Part shown: positions 27,326 to 36,849 of the stretch, piece after piece
Layout of the letters: every line of letters begins with the position of its first letter
Position numbering within the stretch: position 1 is the stretch's first letter
Assembly (NCBI RefSeq): GCF_001270745.1
Contig: NZ_LFXL01000032.1
Location: forward strand, 59,984 to 123,983
Reading direction: 5' to 3'
DNA length: 64,000 bases
Origin: Jiangella muralis
GTDB taxonomy: Bacteria > Actinomycetota > Actinomycetes > Jiangellales > Jiangellaceae
Program-made: the position numbers and the translations under genes
The notes under the pieces: model-generated
Seen by the model: only the letters and a program-made list of their open reading frames with translations
The model's database searches: none
What the model was told of the DNA's origin: nothing

Positions 27326-28536
27326 GGGCCGGTCACGGGTCCGTGCCGCTGTCCGTCCCGGACGGGACGCCGCTGGGCGGGTACGCGGCGCGGGTGGCGC
27401 CGTCGGACGGGACGCTGGCGCCGCTGCGGGTCGACTGCGTGTCGATCGCCGCCGGCGCGGACCGATTCCTGCTCGTCGTCGCGGAGCTGGCCGGGGTCAA
27501 CACTGATCTGGTCACGGAGATCCGGCGGCGGGTCGACGGCGAGGTCTGGATCTGCGCGACCCACACCCACTCCGGCCCCGACGTCGGCACCCGGGCCGGT
27601 GGCGGGACGACGCCGGACGCCTGGCTGACGGCCGTCGCCGACGCGGCGGCCGAAGCGGCCCGGCTCGCGGTGGCGAGCGAGGCCGAATGTGTCGCCAGCC
27701 ATCACGACGGGATGCTCGACGGCGTCGGCTCCCGCCGCGGCGCCGACGACGGCGACCGGCGGGTACCGGTGGACGTGCTGCGGTTCGGTCCGGCCGGCGC
27801 GCCCCTGGGTGTGCTGGCCGTGGTGCCGGTCCACCCGACCGTCCTGCCGGCGTCGTCGTCGGTGGTCAGCGGGGACCTCACGGCGTGGATCCGGGACGAG
27901 CTGCGGTCCCGGCTCGGCGGGTCGCCGTGGGTGGTCGTCGCCACCGGAGCGGCCGGCGACGTCAGCACCCGCTGGACCCGCACCGCACAGACCGCGGACG
28001 AGGGGCGGCGGCTGGCCGGGCTGGCGGCGGACCAGCTGGCCACGCTGGTCGCCGCGCCGGGCCGGACCTGGAGCGCGGACGACGGGATCGGCGCGGCCCG
28101 GGCGACGCTGCCGCTGCCGGTCCGCCACGAGGACCGCGACCGGCTGGCCGGACTGCGCACGGAGTTCACCGACCGGCTGACTGGACTGGCCGACGGCGAT
28201 CCGGCCGGCCGTGCCGCCGTCACCGCGCTGCAGGGCGTCGACGCGGCCGCCGGCCGATCCGGTGACGCGACGGTGCCGCTGGAGCTGGCCGCCGTGCGGC
28301 TCGGCGGGCTGACGCTGCACGGCATCGGCGGCGAGCCGTTCCTGTCCCTGCGCGACAGCGCGACGCCGTCGGTGCTCCTCGGGTACGCCAACGGCTACGC
28401 CGGGTACCTGCCCGCCGCCGCCGATTTCGCGACGCCCGGCTACGAGGTGCTGATCTCACCGTTCCGTCCCGACGCCGCCGAGCGCGCCGCCGGGGTGCTG
28501 CGCGACCTGTCCACCGATCCGACCCACGGAGGCTGA
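27322..28536 (+). CDS. Neutral/alkaline ceramidase-like hydrolase
   Basis: A 404-residue protein related to the N-terminal domain of neutral ceramidases. ICATHTHSGPD (near residue 75) is the zinc-binding motif, with VPVHPTVLP (near 170), GAAGDVSTRW (near 213) and YANGYAGYLPAAADFATPGYEV (split over about residues 352-375) in the expected order. No signal peptide is seen, so it is probably cytoplasmic, unlike secreted ceramidases. In amino-sugar operons such proteins may cleave an N-acyl bond, for example a deacetylation, but this is inference. It is coupled to nanE by ATGA and followed 4 nt later by the SIS gene. Confidence 0.8.
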   Translation: MRAGHGSVPLSVPDGTPLGGYAARVAPSDGTLAPLRVDCVSIAAGADRFLLVVAELAGVNTDLVTEIRRRVDGEVWICATHTHSGPDVGTRAGGGTTPDAWLTAVADAAAEAARLAVASEAECVASHHDGMLDGVGSRRGADDGDRRVPVDVLRFGPAGAPLGVLAVVPVHPTVLPASSSVVSGDLTAWIRDELRSRLGGSPWVVVATGAAGDVSTRWTRTAQTADEGRRLAGLAADQLATLVAAPGRTWSADDGIGAARATLPLPVRHEDRDRLAGLRTEFTDRLTGLADGDPAGRAAVTALQGVDAAAGRSGDATVPLELAAVRLGGLTLHGIGGEPFLSLRDSATPSVLLGYANGYAGYLPAAADFATPGYEVLISPFRPDAAERAAGVLRDLSTDPTHGG

Positions 28537-28540
28537 CACG

Positions 28541-29311
<771 letters not shown>

Positions 29312-29381
29312 GTGTGCGGCATCGAGGCACCGGCAGGCCGACGCGGTTTCACGTCCTATCCGAATAAGGAGAGGGATCACC

Positions 29382-30884
29382 ATGCAGGAGCTCAGCAGGC
29401 GCGACATCTTGAGACTCACGGGAGCGGCCGGAGCAGCGGGCCTCATCGCTGACTCACCCATCGGCGAGTTGGTGGCTCCGGCGCAACCCGCCACCTCCGC
29501 GGCAGCGACGACGTCCTCATCGGCGGGGATCGGATCACGCGGCTACTACCTGACATTCTGCAGAATCCCCACCGTCACGTTCGAGACGTGGCGGTCGATC
29601 ATCGACACCTTTGCCGACGATGGCATCGACCATGTGATCCTGTACCTGAGCGGCGCATTCAAGTCACGGAAGTACCCCATCACCTGGCAGTACAACAAGA
29701 ACCACGAAAACGTCCGCAACGATTTCGTCGGGTCGCTGATCGACCATGCGCACAGCCGCGGCATCAAGATCCTGCTGGGCTTCACCCCGTACACCTACGA
29801 CGGCACCAACCAATACGCACTCGAACGACCGGACCTCAAGGGGATACAGGCCAACGGGACCCTGGCCCGCATGCAGGGCATCCATTCCTGGGGCTACAAT
29901 CTCGATCCCACCAAGGCGGACGCCAAGACGTTCATGCTCGAGTACGTACGCGAGCTGTACTTCGAGTTCTACCCGAACGCCGATGGGCTGCTGATCGAAT
30001 CCTCGGACATCGACATCTGCCTCGGCGGCGACTGTGGTGGGCGCTCGCGCTATTACGAGATCGAGTACGAGTTCGTGCAGCAGATCTCCGAAGAGGTGTG
30101 GGCGCACGACCAGGACGCCGACATCCTGGTCTACCCACACTATTTCACCGGCGCTCCCAACGGGGCGGACATGCCCTACGACCCGCGCTGGGGTCTGTTC
30201 TTCACTCCATGGACAGTCGACCTGGAGTTGCTGAAGCGAGCGTCGTACGGGCACTATTTCGACCTCGACGTCCTCGACAAGTCGCCGCGGTTCACGCGGG
30301 CCAGCGTCAGGTACGCACGCGACAGCGGCTTCGTCGGATATCTCCCCTCGCACGAGTTCTTCACCTACGTGCCCGAACACGCGGAAATCGGCGACACCAG
30401 TGTCATCGGGCGGCAACTCCATCCGTTCGGAATCGAAGCCATCGGGCTGGACGAGAACCCCTATGTCGACCCACTCGTGGCCGTCAACCGCACGGCGTAT
30501 CGCGAGTACTCCAACGATCCGGACCTTTCTGACGACGCCTTCCGTGCACGTCTCGGGCAGGCGGTCTTCGGTGACGGCGCAACTGATCAGAACATCGACG
30601 ATCTGCTGTTCCTGCACGATGCGCACTACCTCGGCAGATCGTTGTTCTCGCCGGCCGCCCAGGCCGACCCACTCGTACTCCGGCACAACCTTGCCCGCGG
30701 GCTCACGAGCTCCGACGATCTGCGGCGCATTCAGGCTGGACTGGACACACTGCCGGCACTGACCCGTCGGCTGCGCAGCTCGCGCAATCCAGCGGTGCGC
30801 GGCCTGTCCCGCCACGCGGACCTCATCACCCGAAGGTGGGGCCCTGCGGATCGACAGCTGCTCGCGGCCCATCTCGGCGGCTAG
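29382..30884 (+). CDS. Tat-exported TIM-barrel-like protein, possible glycoside hydrolase
   Basis: A 500-residue protein with a twin-arginine signal (LSRRDILRLTGAAGAAGLI). The mature part reads like a (beta/alpha)8 glycosidase: WRSIIDTFADDGIDHVILYLS, SRGIKILLGFTPYTYDG, NADGLLIESSDIDICLGGD with acidic residues at a strand end, DADILVYPHYFTG and GFVGYLPSHEFF. The exact GH family is not recognised. AAGGAGAGGG precedes the ATG. Third-position G/C bias is visibly weaker than in the genes before it, which suggests later acquisition or a different expression level. It lies 70 bp after the SIS gene and could release the sugar taken up by the transporter. Confidence 0.8.
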   Translation: MQELSRRDILRLTGAAGAAGLIADSPIGELVAPAQPATSAAATTSSSAGIGSRGYYLTFCRIPTVTFETWRSIIDTFADDGIDHVILYLSGAFKSRKYPITWQYNKNHENVRNDFVGSLIDHAHSRGIKILLGFTPYTYDGTNQYALERPDLKGIQANGTLARMQGIHSWGYNLDPTKADAKTFMLEYVRELYFEFYPNADGLLIESSDIDICLGGDCGGRSRYYEIEYEFVQQISEEVWAHDQDADILVYPHYFTGAPNGADMPYDPRWGLFFTPWTVDLELLKRASYGHYFDLDVLDKSPRFTRASVRYARDSGFVGYLPSHEFFTYVPEHAEIGDTSVIGRQLHPFGIEAIGLDENPYVDPLVAVNRTAYREYSNDPDLSDDAFRARLGQAVFGDGATDQNIDDLLFLHDAHYLGRSLFSPAAQADPLVLRHNLARGLTSSDDLRRIQAGLDTLPALTRRLRSSRNPAVRGLSRHADLITRRWGPADRQLLAAHLGG

Positions 30885-30896
30885 GTGTACACCAGC

Positions 30897-30996
30897 TCAG
30901 GTCCAGGTGAGTGCGGACCGGGTTGCCCAGTTGACCTTCGGGTCCTCCGCGACATCCGGCAGTTCCTCTACCGGGCCGCCGGTGGTGGCGCCGCTC
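30897..30996 (-). pseudogene. 3' remnant of an aldo/keto reductase
   Basis: The minus strand encodes ALSGATTGGPVEELPDVAED, then PKVNWATRSALTWT and TGA at 30897. This matches the C-terminus of the intact aldo/keto reductase at 33880-34830 (ALSGATT ... GPVELPDLAEDPTSYWAARSALVWT) with a 13-codon internal deletion. Its left part overlaps the stop codon of the beta-lactamase gene. It is a leftover of a second reductase copy. Confidence 0.75.
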
Positions 30997-31936
30997 AGCG
31001 CGGCAGCACGGCGGCCGGCGCCAGCGCGTCGACGACGACCTCGGTGGCGGCGGCGATGAGTGCGGGGTCGGACTCCGCCTCTGGGTCGAGCCGGTTGGAG
31101 TAGACCGCCAGCACGATCGGCGCGGCGCCCGGTGGTTCGATGACGGCGACGTCGTTGCGCCCGCCGTGCGTCGCGGAGCCGGTCTTGTCCGCGACGACCC
31201 AGCCGTCCGGCACGCCGGCCCGGATCAACTCGTCGCCAGTGGTGTTGGCCCGCATGGTGTCGTGCAGCAACGTCCGGTCCTCCTCCGCCAGCAGGTCGCC
31301 GAGCAGCAGCCCTCGCACGTTCGCCGCCATCGCCCGCGGGGTCGTCGTGTCCCGCGTCTCGCCGGGCACCCAGTCGCTGAGGTCCGGCTCGATCCGGTCG
31401 AACGACGTCGTCTCGTCGCCGAAGCCGCGCACCGCCGCCTCCAGCCCGTCCGGCCCGCCGACCTGCTCGAACAGCAGGTTCGCCGCGGTGTTGTCGCTGA
31501 CCGTGACGGCCGCTTGGATGACCTCCAGCAGAGTCAGCCCGGCGCCGACTGCCGGCTCGGTGACCGGCGACCAGCCGACCACCTCGGCGGCGTCGACCTC
31601 GATCAGCTGCTCGAGGTCCGCGGGCTCGGTGGCCAGCAGCACCGCCGCGGCGGACAGCATCTTGTGCGTCGACGCGAACGCGAACCGCTCGTCGGGACGG
31701 TGCTCGATGGTCCGGCCGGTCCCGGTGTCGATCGCGTAGACGCCGAGCCGGGCCGCGTAGTCGCCCTCCAACGCGGTCAGGGCGGCCGCGACCGCCGGAT
31801 CCGTCGTCGGCGCGGTGGAGCTGCTCGGGGCGGCAGGGCTGGTCGCCGCCGGCGCCGGCGGAGCGTCGTCGGAGCCGCAGCCGGCGAGGAGCGCGGCGGT
31901 GACGGCGGCGAGGACCGGCAGGGTGGTGAGTCGCAT
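30995..31936 (-). CDS. Class A beta-lactamase, lipoprotein
   Basis: A 313-residue serine beta-lactamase. The signal peptide ends in lipobox LLAGC (near residue 18). FAFASTHKMLSAAAV holds Ser70-x-x-Lys73, VTVSDNTAANLLFEQ is the SDN130 loop, RIEPDLSDW carries Glu166 and Asn/Asp170 positions, and VADKTGSATHGG is the KTG234 motif. All catalytic residues are present. It acts outside the cell, anchored to the membrane, hydrolysing beta-lactams. The ATG at 31936 is chosen from the signal peptide. It is divergent from a LysR gene in the ampC/ampR-like arrangement. Its stop codon lies in a remnant of an aldo/keto reductase gene. Confidence 0.94.
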   Translation of the reverse strand: MRLTTLPVLAAVTAALLAGCGSDDAPPAPAATSPAAPSSSTAPTTDPAVAAALTALEGDYAARLGVYAIDTGTGRTIEHRPDERFAFASTHKMLSAAAVLLATEPADLEQLIEVDAAEVVGWSPVTEPAVGAGLTLLEVIQAAVTVSDNTAANLLFEQVGGPDGLEAAVRGFGDETTSFDRIEPDLSDWVPGETRDTTTPRAMAANVRGLLLGDLLAEEDRTLLHDTMRANTTGDELIRAGVPDGWVVADKTGSATHGGRNDVAVIEPPGAAPIVLAVYSNRLDPEAESDPALIAAATEVVVDALAPAAVLPR

Positions 31937-31991
31937 GCGGCCAGCCTCGCCGCCGCACGTCATGCGCGCAAAGACGGATACGGGCGATTCC

Positions 31992-32006
31992 ATGCTGATC
32001 CGGCAT
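31992..32006. promoter_or_regulatory. LysR-type T-N11-A dyad between beta-lactamase and lysR genes
   Basis: ATGCTGATCCGGCAT is a dyad of the T-N11-A kind (T31993, A32005), centred 63 bp from the beta-lactamase start and 22 bp from the LysR start. It is the only such dyad seen in the 84-bp divergent region and is the natural binding site for the LysR protein. Confidence 0.55.
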
Positions 32007-32020
32007 AGTACGGTCGCGGC

Positions 32021-32887
32021 ATGGACCTCGTCGCCGCCTGCGCCGCGTTCGTCGCGGTGAGCGAGCGCGGCAGCTTCACCCAGGGCGCGGCCGCCATCGG
32101 CATCCCGCAGCCGGTCGCCAGCCGCCGGGTCGCCGCACTCGAACAGCACCTCGGCGGCGTCGTCTTCGACCGCACGACCCGCCGCGCCGCGCTCACCGAC
32201 TTCGGCCGCACCATGCTGCCCGCCGCGCGCCGCGTCCTCGACGCCGCCGACGACCTGCGCGCCGGCGCCGCCCGGGCCGATACCGCGCCGGTCGGCCTCG
32301 CGCTGCCCGTCGACCTCCCGCTCGCCACGCTGGTCGACCTCGTCGCCGACGCCCGCGACGCCGGTGTCGCGCTGGTCGTCGAGCACGCCGAGCCGGACCG
32401 CCGGCGCGAGCTGGTCCGCGACCGCGCCGTCCGCGCCGCCGTGCTGCCGGTGCCCGAGCCGGAGGCGCGGTGGACGGTATCGCTCGGCCTGGCGACGCTG
32501 CGGCCGTCCGGCGCCCGGCGGGTGTTCCTCGCCTCCTTCCGGCCATCCCGCGACGCCGGTGTGCCCGACCGCCGCATCTGGCGGCGGCCCGAGGACGACG
32601 TGCCGCACGTCGGTGACGCGCTGACCCGGCTCGCCGTCGCCGGTGGGCTGCGCCCGTCCCAACTGCGGGTGGCGTCGCTGGCCGGCGCGGTGGCCGAGGT
32701 CATCCGCACCGACGACGCGCTGCTGTGCACGCCGCGCGAGGCGGACGCGTGCGGGCTGACGTGGCGGCCGATCGGCGACGCGCCGCTGGTCCGCGGGTAC
32801 GCCGTCGCCGCCGCCTCGGTGCTCGACGCCGATCGCATCGCGACGACACTCGGGCCGCTGCTGGCCCGGTGCCTGGGCGCGTCGTGA
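32021..32887 (+). CDS. LysR-family regulator of the beta-lactamase locus
   Basis: A 288-residue LysR-type protein. The N-terminal winged HTH is FVAVSERGSFTQGAAAIGIP and QPVASRRVAALEQHLGGVVF (residues 10-50), followed by an effector domain that is shorter and more Ala/Arg-rich than usual. It is divergent from the class A beta-lactamase and overlaps the second hydrolase gene as GTGA, which suggests AmpR/BlaA-style control of both. The effector is likely a cell-wall fragment or the beta-lactam response; this is inferred from arrangement. Confidence 0.9.
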   Translation: MDLVAACAAFVAVSERGSFTQGAAAIGIPQPVASRRVAALEQHLGGVVFDRTTRRAALTDFGRTMLPAARRVLDAADDLRAGAARADTAPVGLALPVDLPLATLVDLVADARDAGVALVVEHAEPDRRRELVRDRAVRAAVLPVPEPEARWTVSLGLATLRPSGARRVFLASFRPSRDAGVPDRRIWRRPEDDVPHVGDALTRLAVAGGLRPSQLRVASLAGAVAEVIRTDDALLCTPREADACGLTWRPIGDAPLVRGYAVAAASVLDADRIATTLGPLLARCLGAS

Positions 32888-33768
32888 CCTCCCTGCGCGA
32901 GTGGCGCGACCACCTCGACGACGCCGGGCTGGCCGGCTCTTTCCTCGTCCGCGACCTCGACGACGGCGCCGAACTGGCCCTCGACGCCGACGTCGAGCTG
33001 CCGATCGCGTCGCTGGTCAAGCTGCCGCTGGCGCTCGCCACGCTGGACCGCGTCAGGCGCGGCGAGCTGGACGGCGCGGCGCCGGTCGAGGTCGCGCCCG
33101 GCCGCGTCGAGACCCCCGGACCGACCGGCATCACCCGGTTCCAGCACCCGGCCCGCGTCGCTGTCGCCGACCTCGTCTACCTGAGCACGTCGCTGAGCGA
33201 CAGCGCCGCCACCGACGCGCTGTTCGACCTCACCCCGCCGTCGCAGGTGGCGGCGGTCCTGCGCGACCTCGGCGTCGACGGGTTCACGCTGCGGCACCGC
33301 ATGGACGTGCTGATGGCGACTCCGGCCGAGGCGCTGGCCGGCGGGCTGCGGCACGACCTCGCCATCGGCACGACCGGGCCTGGCGGCGGCAGCCCGATCG
33401 CCGAGCTCGACGTCGCCCGGGCCAACACCGCGACGGCGCGGTCGCTGGCCGCGCTGCTGACCGCGGTGTGGAGCGGCGACGCGATCGACCCCGGCGTAGC
33501 GACGCGGCTGCGGCGGCTGCTGGCGGCGAACGTGCACCGCAACCGGCTCGCGCCGGAGTTCGTCAGCGACGCCTCGACGTGGTCGTCCAAGACCGGGACG
33601 CTGCTCAACCTGCGGCACGAGGCCGGCGTCGTCGAGCACGCCGACGGCGGCCGCTTCGTCGTGGTCGCGCTGACCCGGTCCCGCGTCGCGGCGGCGGCCC
33701 AGCCGGCCGCGGAGATCGCGATGGGCCGGGTCGCCCGCGGCCTGCACGATGAACTGCGTGGCCGCTGA
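32884..33768 (+). CDS. Serine hydrolase of the beta-lactamase/transpeptidase fold
   Basis: A 294-residue protein without signal peptide. ELPIASLVKLPLALATLD carries Ser-x-x-Lys, YLSTSLSDSAATDALFD has the SxS/SDS loop, and WSSKTGTLLNLRHEAG the KTG motif. TPAEALAGGLRH and AAAAQPAAEIAMGRVARGLHD resemble actinobacterial beta-lactamase2-type proteins. It may be an intracellular esterase or penicillin-binding-like protein instead of a resistance enzyme, because no export signal is visible. It starts with GTG at 32884, overlapping the LysR stop, so it is translated with the regulator. A strong palindrome follows its stop. Confidence 0.87.
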   Translation: MTSLREWRDHLDDAGLAGSFLVRDLDDGAELALDADVELPIASLVKLPLALATLDRVRRGELDGAAPVEVAPGRVETPGPTGITRFQHPARVAVADLVYLSTSLSDSAATDALFDLTPPSQVAAVLRDLGVDGFTLRHRMDVLMATPAEALAGGLRHDLAIGTTGPGGGSPIAELDVARANTATARSLAALLTAVWSGDAIDPGVATRLRRLLAANVHRNRLAPEFVSDASTWSSKTGTLLNLRHEAGVVEHADGGRFVVVALTRSRVAAAAQPAAEIAMGRVARGLHDELRGR

Positions 33769-33789
33769 CCTCCGTCATGACCCCGCCCC

Positions 33790-33875
33790 TCGCCAAGTTG
33801 ATCTTGGAGTAGCCGTGGAATCAATCGGGCATTTCGTGCGACAACTTCTCAGTTACTCCAAGATCAACTTGGCGA
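33790..33875. terminator. Bidirectional terminator-like palindrome with 22-bp arms
   Basis: TCGCCAAGTTGATCTTGGAGTA (shown as two parts: TCGCCAAGTTGATC and TTGGAGTA) at 33790-33811 is perfectly complementary to 33854-33875, with a 42-nt loop. The inner part CCAAGTTGATCTTGG is itself nearly symmetric. It fills the 111-bp gap between two convergent genes. The length of the perfect arms is more than a terminator needs, so a repeat-element origin is possible. Confidence 0.6.
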
Positions 33876-33879
33876 AGGG

Positions 33880-34830
33880 CTAGGTCCAGACCAGGGCGGA
33901 GCGCGCGGCCCAGTACGAGGTCGGGTCCTCGGCGAGGTCCGGGAGCTCCACGGGACCCGCCGAGAGCGCGGCGAGGTTGCTGCGCAGCTGCTCGACGGTG
34001 GTGGCGCCGCTCAGCGCGACGTCGGTGAACGGCTGGCGCAGCACGGCGGCCAGCGCCAGCGCGTCGGGGCTCGTTCCGGCCGCCTCCGCCGCCGCGCCGA
34101 ACCGCGCGACGTCGCCGCGGCCGGTGAGCCGCCCGTTCGCCACGGCCTCCTTCACGACGACGTACCAGCCGGAGTCGTGGGCCCGGGTCAGCGCCGGCCC
34201 GGCCGACGGCTCCAGCAGGTTCCACGTCGCCTGGACCGCGCGGAACGGCGCCCGGCCGTCCGCCGTCAGGGCTAGCGCGCGCTCGATGACGGCGCCCTGG
34301 TCCGGGCCGCTGGCCGAGAACCCGACCGCGACGCCGTCACTCGCGAGCCCCGCCAGCGCGGCCAGCAGCCGGTCGTCGCCGAGGGCCGGGCTGTCCGAGG
34401 TCAGGCTGTGCACCAGGTACACGTCCGGCGGCCCGCCCAACGCGTCGAGCGTCTCCTGCCACTGCCGCTCGAACGTCGCCGTCGAGTGGTCCTTGATCTC
34501 GTGCACGTCGGCGTCGACGCGCCACTCGGCGGTGTAGGTGTAGCCCCACTTCGAGCCGACGGTCAGCTCGTCGCGGCGGCCCGGATGCGCCGCCAGCCAC
34601 TCGCCGAGGAACCGCTCCGCCAGCCCGTACGAGCGCGCCGCGTCGACGTAGCGCACTCCCGCGGCCCACGCCGCGTCGAGCACCGCGTGGGTGCGCGCCC
34701 GCAGGTCGTCCACCGCCGCGCCGTCGCGGAAGTCGCCGCCGTGGCCGAGCGTGAGGTAGCCGGGCCGGCCCAGCGCGGCCAGCCCGAGCCCGATGCCGCG
34801 TGCCGCCGGCCGCGCCCCCTGCGTCGTCAC
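33880..34830 (-). CDS. Aldo/keto reductase
   Basis: A 316-residue AKR-superfamily NAD(P)H oxidoreductase. The catalytic tetrad can be placed: Asp and Tyr in YVDAARSYGLAERFLGEWL, Lys in VGSKWGYTY and His in YLVHSLTSDSPAL. GFSASGPDQGAVIERAL and QATWNLLEPSAGPAL follow. The GTG at 34830 is the first plausible start. Substrate unknown. Its 3' end is duplicated as a remnant at 30897-30996, so the gene was once present twice flanking the beta-lactamase locus. It lies 24 bp after the histidine kinase stop on the opposite end of the same strand and may be a separate unit. Confidence 0.9.
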   Translation of the reverse strand: MTTQGARPAARGIGLGLAALGRPGYLTLGHGGDFRDGAAVDDLRARTHAVLDAAWAAGVRYVDAARSYGLAERFLGEWLAAHPGRRDELTVGSKWGYTYTAEWRVDADVHEIKDHSTATFERQWQETLDALGGPPDVYLVHSLTSDSPALGDDRLLAALAGLASDGVAVGFSASGPDQGAVIERALALTADGRAPFRAVQATWNLLEPSAGPALTRAHDSGWYVVVKEAVANGRLTGRGDVARFGAAAEAAGTSPDALALAAVLRQPFTDVALSGATTVEQLRSNLAALSAGPVELPDLAEDPTSYWAARSALVWT

Positions 34831-34854
34831 CCGGCCAGCGTAGCGACGGCGGCG

Positions 34855-36849
34855 TCACACCGGCGTCAGCGGCAGCGCCACCTCGACCCGGGTGCCGTCG
34901 CCGGCCGGGCTGCTCACCACGATGCTGCCGCCGAGCGCCTCGACCCGGTCGTACAGGCCGGTCAGCCCGGTGCCGCCGGTCTGGATGGCGCCGCCGCGGC
35001 CGTCGTCGCTGACCAGCAGCCGCAGCTCGCCGTCACGCTCCTCGACGGCCAGCCGCGCGTGCGTCGCATCGGCGTGCTTGACGGTGTTGGTGAGCGCCTC
35101 AGAGGCCACGTAGTACGCCGCGACCTCCACCGCGTCGGCATAGCGATGGTCGAGGCGGAGCGTCAACTCGACCGGGACCGGCGAGCGGCGGGCCAGGGTG
35201 CGCAGCGCCGGGCCGAGCCCGCCCTCGGAGAGGATCGCCGGGTGGATGCCGCGCGACAGCTCGCGCAGCTCGTCCAGCACCGCCGTGACCTCGCCCGCGA
35301 GCCGGCCGAGGTCCGCGCTCAGGCCGGGCTGCTCGTCCGGGATCTCCGCCTGCACGTTGCGCAGTTCCAGCGCGAGGGAGACCAGCCGTTGCTGCGCGCC
35401 GTCGTGCAGGTCGCGCTCGAGGCGGCGGCGAGTGGCGTCGGCCGCGGCGATCACCCGGGCGCGCGACGCGGCCAGCTGCGCCCGGCTCTCGGTGTTGGCG
35501 ATCGCGATGGCGACGATCTCCGTGAACGCGACCAGCCGTTCCTCGGTGTCCGGCGGCAGCGGCCCGGTCCGCGACGCCACGCCGATGCTCCCCCACAGCC
35601 GCGACTCCACGACGATCGGACTGGCCACCGTCGACGTGACGTCCTCGCCGGACAGGCTGGGCGGCTGCTCGCCGGTCTCGGCGTAGTCGATGCGGGCGGA
35701 CCGCGCCGTGCGCAGCACCCGCTCGATCACGGACGGCGTCTCCGGCCGCCAGCGCGCGCCCGGCCCGCGGCGGGACGCGTCGCGCCAGCCCCGCGCCGCG
35801 AGATACGTCGCCGTCCCGTCGCTCTCGAACCGCAGCAGCGACGCGCAGTCCGCGCCCAGCAGCGCGCCGATCTGGGCGGCGACCGCCCGGACGACCGGGC
35901 TCGGGTCGGCGCCGCCGCGCGCCGCCAGCGTCGCCACCCGGCGCAGCACGGCCTGCTCGTCCGCATTCCGCAGCAACGCCTCGCTGGCCTCGGCATTCGT
36001 GACGGCCGTGGCCAGCAGCTCGGTGAAGTGCAGGATCCGTTCCTCGGTCTCCGGCGGGAACGCCCGCGGATTCCGTGCCGACACCACGACGACACCCCAC
36101 AGCTCCCCGCCGGTGACGACCGGGCAACCGATGGACGAGCGGATGCCCAGCTCGCGGGCCAGCGGGCCGCCGGCGCCGTTGGTCGCCGCCGCACCGGAGA
36201 CCCGGACCGGCGCGCCGGTCCGCAGCACATCCCGGGCGACGCGCGTCTCGTCCACCGGGACCCGCGAACCGACCGGCAATCGCGTCGGCAACCGGGTCCA
36301 GGCGGCCACCCGGACCACCGTCCCGCCGTCCTCGTAGCGCCCCAGCCGGGTGAGGTCGGCCCCGCAGAGCTCGCCGATCTCCCGGGTCACGGCCTCGAAC
36401 AGCTCCGTGGCGGACACCCCTTTCGCCGCCAGCGTCGCGACCCGCCGCAGCGCCGACTGCTCGGCGGCGAGCTCCTCAGACCGCCGCACACTGCGTCGCA
36501 GCCCTGCCGCCAGCCCGGCCACCACCCCCGCCGTCGCCACGAACACGGCGAACGCCAACACGGCCGGCCCTTCGCTCTGCGGCGGCGCGATGAGCAGCAC
36601 GAACGTGATGACGCTCAACGCCGACACCAGCGCCGCGAGGCCCACCCCCCACCAGAGCGCCACCGGCACGACGGCCAGCAGGTACAGGATCAGCAGCGCG
36701 CGCGTCGGGAGGTGCAGGTTCAGGATCGCGACCAGAGCGGTGACCAGGCCGACCAGCCCGACGCCGATCAGTGCCCCACCCGCCCACCGCCGCAGCGGCG
36801 GGCCGGTCAGCAGTTCTGACGCCTCACTGTTCTCCTGCCGCCACCACAT
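34855..36849 (-). CDS. Sensor histidine kinase, DUF4118-type membrane part with GAF domains
   Basis: A 664-residue kinase. After a short tail come four membrane segments (GGALIGVGLVGLVTALVAIL, LLILYLLAVVPVALWW, GLAALVSALSVITFVLL, VFVATAGVVAGLAAGL) as in DUF4118/KdpD-like sensors. Two GAF domains span about 130-290 and 300-460 (LGIRSSIGCPVVTGGELWGV; STVASPIVVESRLWGSIGV). The HisKA_3 dimerisation helix is RRLERDLHDGAQQRLVSLAL, with the phosphoacceptor His near residue 485, followed by an HATPase (SDDGRGG, GTGLTGLYDRVEALGG). It belongs to the NarX/DesK-like class. The signal is unknown. Its start overlaps the receiver gene by 26 bp. Confidence 0.92.
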   Translation of the reverse strand: MWWRQENSEASELLTGPPLRRWAGGALIGVGLVGLVTALVAILNLHLPTRALLILYLLAVVPVALWWGVGLAALVSALSVITFVLLIAPPQSEGPAVLAFAVFVATAGVVAGLAAGLRRSVRRSEELAAEQSALRRVATLAAKGVSATELFEAVTREIGELCGADLTRLGRYEDGGTVVRVAAWTRLPTRLPVGSRVPVDETRVARDVLRTGAPVRVSGAAATNGAGGPLARELGIRSSIGCPVVTGGELWGVVVVSARNPRAFPPETEERILHFTELLATAVTNAEASEALLRNADEQAVLRRVATLAARGGADPSPVVRAVAAQIGALLGADCASLLRFESDGTATYLAARGWRDASRRGPGARWRPETPSVIERVLRTARSARIDYAETGEQPPSLSGEDVTSTVASPIVVESRLWGSIGVASRTGPLPPDTEERLVAFTEIVAIAIANTESRAQLAASRARVIAAADATRRRLERDLHDGAQQRLVSLALELRNVQAEIPDEQPGLSADLGRLAGEVTAVLDELRELSRGIHPAILSEGGLGPALRTLARRSPVPVELTLRLDHRYADAVEVAAYYVASEALTNTVKHADATHARLAVEERDGELRLLVSDDGRGGAIQTGGTGLTGLYDRVEALGGSIVVSSPAGDGTRVEVALPLTPV

